Source: an uncultured Olsenella sp.
GTDB taxonomy: Bacteria; Actinomycetota; Coriobacteriia; Coriobacteriales; Atopobiaceae
Direction of reading: 5' to 3'
Assembly: GCA_900314575.1 (NCBI GenBank)
Contig: OMVS01000014.1
Span: forward strand, 1 to 37,341
Length of the DNA: 37,341 nt
Notes under the pieces: generated by a model
The model's input: the letters and a program-made list of their open reading frames with translations, nothing else
What the model was told of the DNA's origin: nothing
The model's database searches: none
Shown here: positions 22,920 to 34,637 of the stretch, in pieces
Layout of the letters: the number at the start of each line of letters is the position of its first letter
Position numbering within the stretch: position 1 is the first letter of the stretch
Translations under genes and position numbers: made by a program

Positions 22920-23807
22920 ATGTCAGTCAGCGCGTATTCCATCGGACGGTGGCCCGCGGGGGTCGCGGGCGGGCGCACGGGCGCGGCGCCGTCGCCGAGG
23001 CTCGCCTTCGAGGACGAGCCCTGCCCGGGGGCGTCCTGGGACGACCTCGACTGCGAGCTGCTCGAGACCTGCCGCGAGGCCCTCGGCTACCGTGGCTCCG
23101 ACGAGGGGTTCCTCGCAGAGGCCGGCTACCTCAGGAACGACGCGCTGACCAACGGCGCTGTCATCATGTTCGCCCGAAGCCCGAACCTCCTCCTCCCCTG
23201 CGCGCGCGTGCACGTCGGCAAGTTCTCCGCGGTGTCTGCGGGCGAGGAGCCCATCTGCATCCGCGACCTCATCCTCGACGGGCCGCTGCCCATCCTCATC
23301 AGCCTGGCGGAGGAGACCGTCGCGGAGCTCACCGGTCACGTGACCTTCCTCGACACGGACGGCAGGCTCAGGCAGGTCAGGGACTACCCCCGCCAGACGT
23401 GGGTGGACGGGCTCATTGGGGCGCTCATGCACCGCTCCTACCGCAGCTCGAGCTACGTGCACATCACGATCTTCAACGACCGCATGCAGATCGTCTCCCC
23501 GGGCACGCCCACCCGCGAGGAGGACGGCAGCAGCACCACGATGCGCACCTCCCTCATGGAGAGCCGCAACCCGCGCATCAGCCACACCCTCGCCGCCCTC
23601 GGCATCTCGCGCGAGTCCGTCGAGCGCGACTCCACCCTCTTCGACCACGTCACGAGCCTCGAGCACCCCGTCTTCGACGAGCTCGACGTGCTCGACGGCC
23701 AGTCCGTGAGGCTCACCATCAAGAGCAACATCGAGGCCTGGGACCAGCTCCTCAAGGAGAACGCGGTCGACGGCAGGATGCTCCTCTCGCCCATCTACTC
23801 GGTCTAG
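22920..23807 (+). CDS. Degenerate AlbA_2/HATPase_c_4-family protein lacking its N-terminal domain
   Basis: The 295-residue protein matches the C-terminal part of the large family of putative regulators with an AlbA_2 (Schlafen-like) DNA-binding domain and a GHKL-type ATPase-like domain (COG2865). Seen: LRNDALTNGAVIMFARSPNLLLPCARV (71-97, in part), then YPRQTWVDGLIGALMHRSY (156-174) and FNDRMQIVSPG (185-195). The family usually reads REALVNALVHRDY there; the N-box asparagine is G167 and the preceding acidic pair is altered, so nucleotide binding is doubtful. The AlbA_2 domain is absent and not found upstream. The ATG at 22920 has only a weak GGGGTGG; a TTG at 22887 is possible. Function unknown. 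Confidence 0.7.
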   Translation: MSVSAYSIGRWPAGVAGGRTGAAPSPRLAFEDEPCPGASWDDLDCELLETCREALGYRGSDEGFLAEAGYLRNDALTNGAVIMFARSPNLLLPCARVHVGKFSAVSAGEEPICIRDLILDGPLPILISLAEETVAELTGHVTFLDTDGRLRQVRDYPRQTWVDGLIGALMHRSYRSSSYVHITIFNDRMQIVSPGTPTREEDGSSTTMRTSLMESRNPRISHTLAALGISRESVERDSTLFDHVTSLEHPVFDELDVLDGQSVRLTIKSNIEAWDQLLKENAVDGRMLLSPIYSV

Positions 23808-23830
23808 GGGGCGCAGCAAGCGCCTCGGCA

Positions 23831-23869
23831 GCCGGCCGGGGCCGGGCGCGGGCCGCGCATGTGGCCGGC
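23831..23869. terminator. Compound hairpin between convergent genes
   Basis: GCCGGCC (23831-23837) pairs with GGCCGGC (23863-23869), enclosing GCGCGG/CCGCGC (23846-23858). It sits between the stops of the ATPase-like gene (plus) and hisF (minus) and could end transcription from both sides. Confidence 0.5.
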
Positions 23870-23892
23870 CAGGTCGCGCCCGGAAGGCCCGA

Positions 23893-24660
<768 letters not shown>

Positions 24661-24662
24661 GG

Positions 24663-25424
24663 CTAGCTCCTCGCCCCCCGCTCGCCCGGGCCCGCGGCGG
24701 CCGCGAGCGCGTCCTCGAGCGTGAATCCTCCCTCGTAGAGGGCCCTTCCGGTAATGGCGCCCTCGATGGTCCCCGGGCCCGCCGCCGCGAGCCGCTCGAT
24801 GTCCGCGAGGCTCGCGATGCCGCCCGAGGCGACGACCGGGAAGCCAGCAGCCGCGGCGACCCTCCGGTAGGCCTCGACGTCGATGCCGCACTGCATCCCG
24901 TCTCGGGCTATGTCCGTGAAGACGAGGTGCCTGAAGCCGATGCCCGCGAGCCTCGAGACGAGCTCCTCGACCGAGAGGCCCTCCCCCTCGCGCCAGCCGT
25001 TGACCCTGACCATGCCGTCCCTGGCGGCGACGTCCGCCACGACCAGTTCCGGGAAGCGCCCGGCCGCCTCGGCGGCGAAGGCGGGGTCGCGCACGAGGGC
25101 CGTGCCGATCGCGACGCGGCTCGCGCCGGCCTCCGCCAGCCGCTCCACCGCGCCGATCGAGCGCACGCCGCCGCCCGCGTCGACCTTGATCCCCCCGACC
25201 TCGCAGATCGAGCGGATGGCCCGGGCGTTTCTCGCCCGGGCGTCCTCGTCCTCCTCGAAGGCCGCGGAGAGGTCCACCACGTGGACCCAGGCGGCACCGC
25301 GCCTCCTGAAGTCGCGCGCGACGGCGGCCGGGTCGTCCGAGTAGACCTTCATGCGGGACCTCTCGCCCCGCTCGAGCCTCACGACCTGGCCGGCTACGAG
25401 GTCTATGGCGGGAAACAGGATCAT
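24663..25424 (-). CDS. hisA: ProFAR isomerase
   Basis: HisA performs the Amadori rearrangement of ProFAR to PRFAR in histidine synthesis. The 253-residue TIM-barrel has the two catalytic aspartates D8 (FPAIDL) and D131 ([10 protein letters not shown]), and phosphate loops DAGGGVRS and ASGGIAS. In some actinobacteria this enzyme (PriA) also serves tryptophan synthesis; the sequence seen here does not decide that, and no trp gene is present. The ATG at 25424 overlaps the hisH stop by 4 bases (ATGA), showing tight coupling. Confidence 0.96.
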   Translation of the reverse strand: MILFPAIDLVAGQVVRLERGERSRMKVYSDDPAAVARDFRRRGAAWVHVVDLSAAFEEDEDARARNARAIRSICEVGGIKVDAGGGVRSIGAVERLAEAGASRVAIGTALVRDPAFAAEAAGRFPELVVADVAARDGMVRVNGWREGEGLSVEELVSRLAGIGFRHLVFTDIARDGMQCGIDVEAYRRVAAAAGFPVVASGGIASLADIERLAAAGPGTIEGAITGRALYEGGFTLEDALAAAAGPGERGARS

Positions 25425-26104
25425 GCCACCCCTCCTCGCTCGACGATCCCGACGAAGTTGCGCAGGATGGCGAGGCCGGTGCGCGAGGACTTCTCGGGAT
25501 GGAACTGGACGCCGAGGACGTTGTCGCGCCAGACCCCCGACGCGAAGCTGCGCGTGTAGTGGGTGCGCGTCGCCACGATGGCGGGGTCCACGTCGTCGGA
25601 GACCGCGTAGGAGTGCGTGAAGTAGACGTTGGCGCCCTCGGCGACCCCCGCGAGCAGCGGGCAGGAGCGGCCGTGCTCGGTCAGGTGGATCTGGTCCCAC
25701 CCGACGTGGGGCACCTTGAGCCGCTCGGAGGAGAGCCTCGTGACGGAGCCGGCAAGCACGCCCAGCCCCTCGGCCCACACGTCCTCCGCCGCGTGCTCGT
25801 GCGTGCGCTCGTCGCCGCGCTCGAACAGCACGTGGAGGCCGAGGCAGATGCCCAGGAAGGGCACGCCGCGCGCGACGCCGCCCAGGATGGCGTCGGCCTC
25901 GCCGGACGCGCGGAGGTAGTCCATCGCGTCCTCGAAGGCGCCGACGCCCGGCACCACCACGGCGTCCGCCGCGGCTATCGCCGCCGGGTCGTCGACGACG
26001 CTCGCATCGCCGCCCGCCTCCGTGACGGAGCGCAGGACGCTCGACAGGTTGCCCTTGTGGTAGTCGACGATCGCGATCCTCCTCGAGCGCGCGGGCGCCG
26101 CCAT
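25421..26104 (-). CDS. hisH: Imidazole glycerol phosphate synthase, glutaminase subunit
   Basis: HisH frees ammonia from glutamine for HisF. It is a class I glutamine amidotransferase of 227 residues, with nucleophile C87 (LGICLGLH), the PGVGAF oxyanion-strand region and the His-Glu pair in VQFHPEKS. Its ATG at 26104 overlaps the hisB stop in TGATG; a GTG one codon earlier is equally possible. It overlaps hisA by 4 bases. hisF is not its direct neighbour but lies two genes on, in the same operon. Confidence 0.96.
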   Translation of the reverse strand: MAAPARSRRIAIVDYHKGNLSSVLRSVTEAGGDASVVDDPAAIAAADAVVVPGVGAFEDAMDYLRASGEADAILGGVARGVPFLGICLGLHVLFERGDERTHEHAAEDVWAEGLGVLAGSVTRLSSERLKVPHVGWDQIHLTEHGRSCPLLAGVAEGANVYFTHSYAVSDDVDPAIVATRTHYTRSFASGVWRDNVLGVQFHPEKSSRTGLAILRNFVGIVERGGVA

Positions 26105-26691
26105 CACAGGACCCCCTTCGTGGACGGGACGCCGACGACGCGCGGGTCGCGCTCGACGGCGACGCGGAGCGCCCTGGCGCAGGACTTGAAGGTCGCCTCG
26201 ATGATGTGGTGGGCGTTGGTGCCCGCGAGCTTGCGCAGGTGCAGCGTGAGGCCTGCCTGGCGGGCGAAGCCCGCGAAGAACTCCTGCGCGAGCTCGCAGT
26301 CGAAGGTCCCCACCTTGTCCGGGCCGATCTCCACGTCCCAGAAGAGCTCGCCGCGACCCGAGACGTCGACGGCGGCAAGCACGAGGGCCTCGTCGAGCGG
26401 CACGGCGACGTCCCCGAACCTCCTGATGCCGCTCCGGTCGCCCAGGGCCTCGGCGACCGCCTGCCCGAGCACGATGCCCGTGTCCTCGACGGTGTGGTGG
26501 TCGTCGACCCAGGTGTCGCCCTTCGCGTGCACGCTGAGGTCCATCAGCGAATGGCGGCCGAGGGCGTTGAGCATGTGGTCGAAGAAGCCCACCCCCGTCT
26601 GGACGTCGCAGGCACCCGTGCCGTCGAGGTCGAGCGCGACCTCTATGTCCGTCTCCCCGGTCCTCCTCGAGACCGTTGCGCTCCTACCCAT
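26104..26691 (-). CDS. hisB: Imidazoleglycerol-phosphate dehydratase
   Basis: The enzyme dehydrates IGP to imidazole acetol phosphate. At 195 residues it is the monofunctional form, without the phosphatase domain of enterobacterial HisB, so histidinol-phosphate phosphatase must be encoded elsewhere. Both metal-binding repeats are seen: DDHHTVEDTG and NAHHIIEATFK, with GFFDHML near the start. Its ATG at 26691 overlaps hisC by 8 bases. Confidence 0.97.
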   Translation of the reverse strand: MGRSATVSRRTGETDIEVALDLDGTGACDVQTGVGFFDHMLNALGRHSLMDLSVHAKGDTWVDDHHTVEDTGIVLGQAVAEALGDRSGIRRFGDVAVPLDEALVLAAVDVSGRGELFWDVEIGPDKVGTFDCELAQEFFAGFARQAGLTLHLRKLAGTNAHHIIEATFKSCARALRVAVERDPRVVGVPSTKGVL

Positions 26692-27790
26692 TGCGCACCT
26701 CCTTGGTGAGCCTCGCGAGCTGCGAGGCGACGCGGTCGTTCTCTTCGGGCGTGCCGACGGTCACCCTGAGGCACCCCTCCAGCCCCGGCGTGGACGAGAA
26801 GTCCCTGACGAGGATCGAGCACTCGTCGCGCAGGGCGAGCCAGACCTCGTGGGCGCGAGGCACCCTGACGCAGAGGAAGTTGGAGCTGCTCGGCCACACC
26901 CTGACCCCCTGTCCCGAGAGGGCGGAGAGGGCCGCGCTCAGCCGCTCGCGCTCCGAGACGATCTTGGCGATCGTCGGCGCGAAGGCGTCGCGGTCGTCCA
27001 GAATGGTGCAGGCCGCCGCCTGGACCAGGGAGTCCACCGTATAGGGCTGCCTCACCGCGGCGAGCGCCCCGACCACGGAGGGATCGGCGAGCACGTAGCC
27101 GAGCCGGCCGCCCGCGAAGGCGAAGGCCTTCGAGAGGGTGTGGAGCACGACGAGGTTGGGGTGGGTCGCGAGGAGCGGCTCTGCGCTCGCGCCCGCGGGG
27201 GCGAACTCTCCGTACGCCTCGTCGGCCAGCACGATCCCCGGGCAGGCCTCGCAGACCCTCGCGACGTCACCGGGGGCCATCACGTCGCCCGTAGGGTTGT
27301 TCGGCGAGCAGATCACCACGATGCTCGCCGTACGGGCCGCCTCGACGAGGGCGTCCACGTCGGGCAGCAGCGTCTCGGCATCGCGCGGGACGTCCACCAC
27401 CTCGGTCTCGACGAGCTCGGCGTACAGGCGGTAGACCGAGAAGGTCGGCGGGCAGTTGACGAGCACGTGCCCCCTCCCGCCGAACGCGAGGAAGAGGTTG
27501 AAGATCAGCTCGTCGCCGCCGTTGCCGACGCACACCGACTCCGGGCGGACGCCGTGACAGCGAGCGACCCTCTCCCTCACGCCGTCGGCGAGCGGGGCGG
27601 GGTAGCGGTTCACGCAGACCTCCGCCAGGGCGGCCTGGACCCTCTCGCGCACCTCGGGCGGCATGCCGTAGGTGTTCTCGTTGGCGCTGAGGTTCACCTC
27701 GACGGGCGAGAAGCCCGGGTCGTAGGGCTCGAGGGCCGCCGCCGAGGGGCGCATGAGGGCCCGGACGGGAGCGGATATCGATATCGCCAT
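26684..27790 (-). CDS. hisC: Histidinol-phosphate aminotransferase
   Basis: This PLP enzyme converts imidazole acetol phosphate and glutamate to histidinol phosphate. The 368-residue fold-type I aminotransferase has LSANENTYG, the PLP-anchoring GNGGDELI, CSPNNPTGD, ADEAYGEF and the Schiff-base K221 in HTLSKAFAFAGGRLGY. The ATG at 27790 follows AGGGGAG with a 6-base spacer, and the hisD stop is only 10 bases upstream. A GATATCGATATC run near codon 3 is coding and has no evident role. Confidence 0.96.
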   Translation of the reverse strand: MAISISAPVRALMRPSAAALEPYDPGFSPVEVNLSANENTYGMPPEVRERVQAALAEVCVNRYPAPLADGVRERVARCHGVRPESVCVGNGGDELIFNLFLAFGGRGHVLVNCPPTFSVYRLYAELVETEVVDVPRDAETLLPDVDALVEAARTASIVVICSPNNPTGDVMAPGDVARVCEACPGIVLADEAYGEFAPAGASAEPLLATHPNLVVLHTLSKAFAFAGGRLGYVLADPSVVGALAAVRQPYTVDSLVQAAACTILDDRDAFAPTIAKIVSERERLSAALSALSGQGVRVWPSSSNFLCVRVPRAHEVWLALRDECSILVRDFSSTPGLEGCLRVTVGTPEENDRVASQLARLTKEVRNG

Positions 27791-27800
27791 GGCGGCTCCC

Positions 27801-29198
27801 CTACCTCACCTTGAAGTCGAGCCTGGGCGTGCCGGGCGCCTCGAGCGCCTGCGGCCAGGCCGTGCGCGTCGCGTCCTCGCAGGCGGCCACGGGGTCGTCG
27901 AAGCGCTCGGCTCCCTCCTCGACGAGCCTCCTGCGCAGGCCCACGGAGAGCGCGTGCGCCCAGAGGCCCTCGCCCTGGGCGAGCGTCTGCGCGGCGGGCG
28001 CGTCGGCGGCGAGCCCGGCGGGAGAGTAGCTGATCACGCTCGAGCGCTTCACGAAGTCGTAGACGCCGAGGGGGTTCGAGAAGGCCGCGGTACCGCCGGT
28101 CGGCAGGGTGTGGTTGGGGCCGGCGACGTAGTCGCCCAGGGGTTCGGAGCTCCAGGGGCCGACGAAGATGGCGCCGGCGTTCTCGATGGAGCCGAGCACG
28201 TCGAAGGCGTTCGCCGTGTGGAGCTCCAGGTGCTCGGGGGCGACGACGTTCACCGCGTCCACGGCGCGCTCGAGGTCCTCCGCCACGACGACGACGCCGT
28301 GCTCCAGCGACGCCCTCGTGATCTCCTCGCGCGGGCTCTGCGAGACGAGGCGCTCCGTGGCCTCCTCCACCCGCGCGGGGAGCGCGGGGTCGCAGGTGAC
28401 GAGGTAGCAGGTGGCCATGGGGTCGTGCTCCGCCTGGGCCATCAGGTCGGCCGCGACGACGACGGGGTCGGCCGTGGAGTCGGCGAGGACGCAGACCTCG
28501 GAGGGGCCGGCCACCATGTCGATCCCCACGTCGCCCGAGACGTAGCGCTTGGCGGCCGCGACGTAGGCGTTGCCGGGGCCCACGATCTTCACGACCTTGG
28601 GGATCGACTCGGTCCCATACGCCGCCGCGGCGATCGCCTGTGCGCCGCCCACGGCGTAGACCTCGTCCACGCCGGCGACCGCGGCGGCGGCGAGCGTGTA
28701 GGCGGACAGCGAGCCGTCGCGCTGCGGCGGGGTGAGCATGATGACGCGCCCGACGCCGGCGACCTTGGCGGGGATCGTGTCCATGAGCACGGTCGAGGGG
28801 TACTGGGCGCGCCCGCCCGGGACGTAGACGGCGACGCTCGGGACGGGCGTCACCTTGACACCGAGGATGGTGCCGTCGGGCTTGGCGGAAAACCAGCTCT
28901 GCTCCACCTCGCGCTCGTGGAAGTCGCGGATCTGGTCGTAGGCGCGCCTCAGCGCGGAGACGAACTCCGGGTCCACCATGTCGAGGGCGCCGCGGACGAC
29001 CTCGTCGTCCACGCGGAAGTCCTCGGGGCACGCGCCGTCGAACTTGGTGCAGTACGCGCGCAACGCCTCGTCGCCCCTCTCCCTGACGTCGTCCACGATG
29101 GCCTTCGCGGACTCCATGACGCTCTCGGGGAGCGCCCCCTTGCGCTCCAGGTCCTCGTTGGTGAGGGCGCGGTCGCCCCTCAGTTCTATGGTCCTCAT
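27801..29198 (-). CDS. hisD: Histidinol dehydrogenase
   Basis: HisD carries out the last two oxidations to histidine, using NAD and zinc. Core motifs are intact: YVPGGRAQYPST, VGPGNAYV, MVAGPSEV, QAEHDP, PEHLE and GPNHTLPTGG. The ATG at 29198 follows GAGGGG and matches family starts; the longer in-frame extension overlaps hisZG and is not used. The 465-residue length is more than usual: after the normal end near SVGLR there is a tail of about 43 residues ending PRLDFKVR, whose role is unknown. It lies 25 bases after hisZG. Confidence 0.95.
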   Translation of the reverse strand: MRTIELRGDRALTNEDLERKGALPESVMESAKAIVDDVRERGDEALRAYCTKFDGACPEDFRVDDEVVRGALDMVDPEFVSALRRAYDQIRDFHEREVEQSWFSAKPDGTILGVKVTPVPSVAVYVPGGRAQYPSTVLMDTIPAKVAGVGRVIMLTPPQRDGSLSAYTLAAAAVAGVDEVYAVGGAQAIAAAAYGTESIPKVVKIVGPGNAYVAAAKRYVSGDVGIDMVAGPSEVCVLADSTADPVVVAADLMAQAEHDPMATCYLVTCDPALPARVEEATERLVSQSPREEITRASLEHGVVVVAEDLERAVDAVNVVAPEHLELHTANAFDVLGSIENAGAIFVGPWSSEPLGDYVAGPNHTLPTGGTAAFSNPLGVYDFVKRSSVISYSPAGLAADAPAAQTLAQGEGLWAHALSVGLRRRLVEEGAERFDDPVAACEDATRTAWPQALEAPGTPRLDFKVR

Positions 29199-29223
29199 CG
29201 GCAACCCCTCGCTTTCCTTGTCG

Positions 29224-30885
29224 TTACCTGCCTGAGACGGCCTCGGCGAGGCGCGCGGCGAGCGCACGAATGCGCGCGTCGCAGCGGTACGCCGCCGGGC
29301 CCGCGAAGAAGCGGGCCGTGCACTCGAGCACGTCGTCGACGACCACGAGGTCGTTCTCGCGCAGCGTCGTGCCCGTGGCCGTGATGTCCACGATCCGGTC
29401 GGTCATGCCCACGATCGGGCCGAGCTCGATGTTGCCGTGCAGCTGCACGATGTCCACCTGCTGGCCGATGCGGTCGTAGTACTCCTGGGTGATCCGCGGG
29501 TACTTGGTGGCGACGCGGATGGTGCCGCGCCAGGCGTAGTCGCGCTCCGCCTTGCCCCTCGTGGCCGCCGGCTCCGCGACGACGAAGCGGCAGCCGCCGT
29601 ACGCGAGGTCCACGAGCTGCAGCAGGTCTATGCCCGCCTCGATGAGCGAGTCCCTGCCGCAGATGCCGCAGTCGGCGCCGCCGTAGCCCACGAAGGCGGG
29701 GGCGTCCTGCGCCCTCACGATCACGTAGTCGACGCCCTCCTCGTGCACGATGAGCTTGCGGCCCGGGTCGCGCAGGCCCTCGACGGGCAGGCCCGCCTGC
29801 TCGAGCAGGGCGACCGTGTCCGGGAAGAGCGACCCCTTGGGGATCGCGATGCGCAGGGGACGCTCGGCGACGCGCACGCCCGGCGTGACGACGCCCGACC
29901 CTCCCTGCTCGCCGAGCACCTCCTGCAGCCTCTCGAGGCTCATCGCGAAGCCGCAGGCCGCCACCCCCTCGCAGCCGAGGTGGTCGAGGACGGCGTCGTA
30001 GCGACCGCCCGAGGCGAGGGAGGCCGCGATGCCCTCCGCGTAGCCCTTGAAGATGATGCCCGTGTAATAGTCGAAGGAGTTTATGATCGAGAAGTCGAAG
30101 CGGAGCCTCCCCTGCCCCACGAGGACCGAGCAGCTCGAGACGAGCTGGCGGAGCTCCTCGGTGCCACGCTCGCGCGCCTCGACGCCGGCCGCCCCCAGGA
30201 GCTCGTCGATGCGGTCGATGACCGCGACGTCGCCGTTCAGGCGCGGCACCTCGTGCAGGGCGCGCCTCTGAGCGTCCGTGAGCCCCTCCGTGGCGTCCAC
30301 GTACTCGTCGAGGGTGACGAGGTCGGACTCGTGGACGTAGCCGAGCACGCGCCCGGAGAACTCGTCGGAGACGTCGCAGGCGGACAGCAGCGAGGTCAGC
30401 GGGCAGACCGACCCGCAGACGATCCGCCAGTCGGGGACGTTCAGCCGGGAGAGGACCTCGGCGAGGAGCTGGACCACCTCGGGCTCCGAGCTCTGGCCGC
30501 AGCCGCCCACGAGCTCGACGCCGAGCTGGGTGAACTGGCGCGGCTGCCCCTTGAGCGAGGGCTCCTCGCGCACCACGGGAGCGGCGTACCTGAAGCGGCA
30601 GGGCAGCTCGTCGCGCGAGACCCTCGATGCCACCAGGCGCGCGATGGGCAGCGTGAGGTCGGGGCGCAGCACCAGCAGGCTGCCGTCTGAGTCGAAGAGC
30701 TGGAAGGGGGTGTCCTGGATCCTTCCGCCCCTCTCGAGGCAGGCACGGTCCTCGAGCAGGGGGGTCTCGACGGGGAGGTAGCCATGCTCGGAGAAGCACG
30801 ACCTCACGACGCCCTCGATCCGCTCGCGGGCGAGCGCCTCCTCGGGCAGAATGTCTCTGAAGCCTCTCGGTGTTCCTGCGATCAA
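29224..30885 (-). CDS. hisZG: Fused HisZ-HisG ATP phosphoribosyltransferase
   Basis: One 553-residue chain combines the regulatory and catalytic subunits of the first histidine enzyme, which joins ATP and PRPP. Residues 1 to about 328 are HisZ, a HisRS-like protein without tRNA ligation: TPRGFRDILPEEA, QFTQLGVELVG, ASGGRYDAVL and GFAMSLERL. Residues 344-553 are the short-form HisG: LRIAIPKGSLFP, GADCGICGRDSL and the PRPP-binding DITATGTTLREND. Short HisG normally needs a separate HisZ, so the fusion fixes a 1:1 ratio. The start is a TTG at 30885 after GGAGGGAGCACC; no ATG fits. It heads the his operon. Confidence 0.95.
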   Translation of the reverse strand: MIAGTPRGFRDILPEEALARERIEGVVRSCFSEHGYLPVETPLLEDRACLERGGRIQDTPFQLFDSDGSLLVLRPDLTLPIARLVASRVSRDELPCRFRYAAPVVREEPSLKGQPRQFTQLGVELVGGCGQSSEPEVVQLLAEVLSRLNVPDWRIVCGSVCPLTSLLSACDVSDEFSGRVLGYVHESDLVTLDEYVDATEGLTDAQRRALHEVPRLNGDVAVIDRIDELLGAAGVEARERGTEELRQLVSSCSVLVGQGRLRFDFSIINSFDYYTGIIFKGYAEGIAASLASGGRYDAVLDHLGCEGVAACGFAMSLERLQEVLGEQGGSGVVTPGVRVAERPLRIAIPKGSLFPDTVALLEQAGLPVEGLRDPGRKLIVHEEGVDYVIVRAQDAPAFVGYGGADCGICGRDSLIEAGIDLLQLVDLAYGGCRFVVAEPAATRGKAERDYAWRGTIRVATKYPRITQEYYDRIGQQVDIVQLHGNIELGPIVGMTDRIVDITATGTTLRENDLVVVDDVLECTARFFAGPAAYRCDARIRALAARLAEAVSGR

Positions 30886-30949
30886 GGTGCTCCCTCCTCC
30901 GGCGCTCCATCCTCTGGCGCTTTAGCGCACTACAGCGCTCGCGGTCGAT

Positions 30950-30967
30950 ACTTTAGCATAGTAAAGT
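30950..30967. promoter_or_regulatory. Palindrome in the his operon promoter region
   Basis: ACTTTA-GCATAG-TAAAGT is an inverted repeat with 6-bp arms in an AT-rich spot, about 65 bases before hisZG. Read on the minus strand it contains TATGCT, a possible -10. Between it and the start, GCGC-containing small inverted repeats (30917-30940) could fold in the leader. It may be an operator; no histidine regulator is nearby. Confidence 0.45.
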
Positions 30968-31036
30968 GTTGCGCCACCCCGGCCACATCTCCCGTAATGA
31001 GCGGGTAACATCCGCCCGGAGCTGGGAGGGAGCACC

Positions 31037-31528
31037 CTAGCGCGTGATGTCCGAGAAGCGCGCGCCGATGAACTCCGCCAGGGCGACGGGCGAGAGCTCG
31101 AGCAACAGCCCCCTCCTGCCACCCGAGATGCCGATCGTGTCGAAGAGCTGGGCGGTCTCGTCGATGAGGGTCGGGAACTGCTTGCGCATCCCGACGGGGG
31201 TGCATCCCCCGCGGACGTAGCCGGTGAGGTCCTCGAGCTCCTTGGTCGGCAGCATCGAGAGGCTCTTCTCGCCCGCGGCGGCCGCCGCCTTCTTGAAGTC
31301 GAGCTCGCAGGCGACGGGGATGCAGCAGACGACGTGGTCGCCCGAGGGCGCCACGCACACGAGGGTCTTGAACGTGGAGTCCACGTCCTGACCGCTCTCC
31401 TCGGCGAGCCTCACGCCGAGCCCGCGGGAGGTGTCCTCCTCGACCACCTGCCGGTAGGTGTAGGCGACCCCGCCGCGCTCGAGCTCGCGCATCGCGTTGG
31501 TCTTCTTGAACTTCTCCTGCTTCGCCAT
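31037..31528 (-). CDS. ybaK: YbaK/EbsC-family Cys-tRNA(Pro) deacylase
   Basis: Family members hydrolyse Cys-tRNA(Pro) made by mistake by ProRS. The 163-residue protein has the conserved lysine K54 in DSTFKTLV, a VVCCIPVACELDFKKAA strand-helix, LTGYVRGGCTPVG and the C-terminal SGGRRGLLLELSP. The ATG at 31528 lies one base after the uvrA stop, so it is translated from the same message. No functional link with uvrA is obvious. A weak CCCG/CGGG hairpin near 30988-31002 is the only terminator candidate. Confidence 0.93.
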   Translation of the reverse strand: MAKQEKFKKTNAMRELERGGVAYTYRQVVEEDTSRGLGVRLAEESGQDVDSTFKTLVCVAPSGDHVVCCIPVACELDFKKAAAAAGEKSLSMLPTKELEDLTGYVRGGCTPVGMRKQFPTLIDETAQLFDTIGISGGRRGLLLELSPVALAEFIGARFSDITR

Positions 31529-31529
31529 G

Positions 31530-34436
<2,907 letters not shown>

Positions 34437-34516
34437 TCGCGGAGTCCGTCCCACCTCGGTCCGGGGCATGCGCCCCATTCTCTGACGGGGACTAGTCTAC
34501 ACGCGCCGCAGGTGGT

Positions 34517-34545
34517 ATGATGTGAGAACACACGTTCTACATCAA
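34517..34545 (-). promoter_or_regulatory. uvrA promoter
   Basis: On the minus strand TTGATG (34540-34545) and CATCAT (34517-34522), each four of six against consensus, are exactly 17 bases apart. The LexA-type box lies wholly in the spacer, where bound repressor would block RNA polymerase. The leader would be about 75 bases. Confidence 0.5.
34526..34537. promoter_or_regulatory. LexA (SOS) box upstream of uvrA
   Basis: GAACACACGTTC fits the Gram-positive SOS box core GAAC-N4-GTTC; one more base on each side extends the symmetry (A...T). It lies 90 bases before uvrA, a classical LexA target, and 100 bases before mrp, so it could affect both. Confidence 0.65.
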
Positions 34546-34559
34546 ATGGAACGAGGTGG

Positions 34560-34590
34560 CCCGAGGGCGTTCGCGCGCCTCGGGTAGAAT
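34560..34590 (+). promoter_or_regulatory. Hairpin and possible -10 before mrp
   Basis: CCCGAGG (34560-34566) pairs with CCTCGGG (34578-34584), and TAGAAT (34585-34590) follows at once, 47 bases before the mrp ATG. Another -10-like TATGAT lies at 34516-34521. Which one is used cannot be told from sequence. Confidence 0.35.
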
Positions 34591-34637
34591 CCAGACGTCA
34601 TGCACACCGCGCCGAGGGCGCAAGGGAAGGAGAACCC

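Noticed and set aside
24663-26378. Long frame extending hisA upstream
   Set aside because: The extension lies over hisH and hisB in another frame and has shadow composition; HisA starts cleanly at 25424.
30968-31000. T-box leader before the his operon (minus strand GGGGTGGCGC)
   Set aside because: It resembles the T-box AGGGTGGNACCGCG only in part, has no specifier stem or antiterminator, and is too close to the gene.
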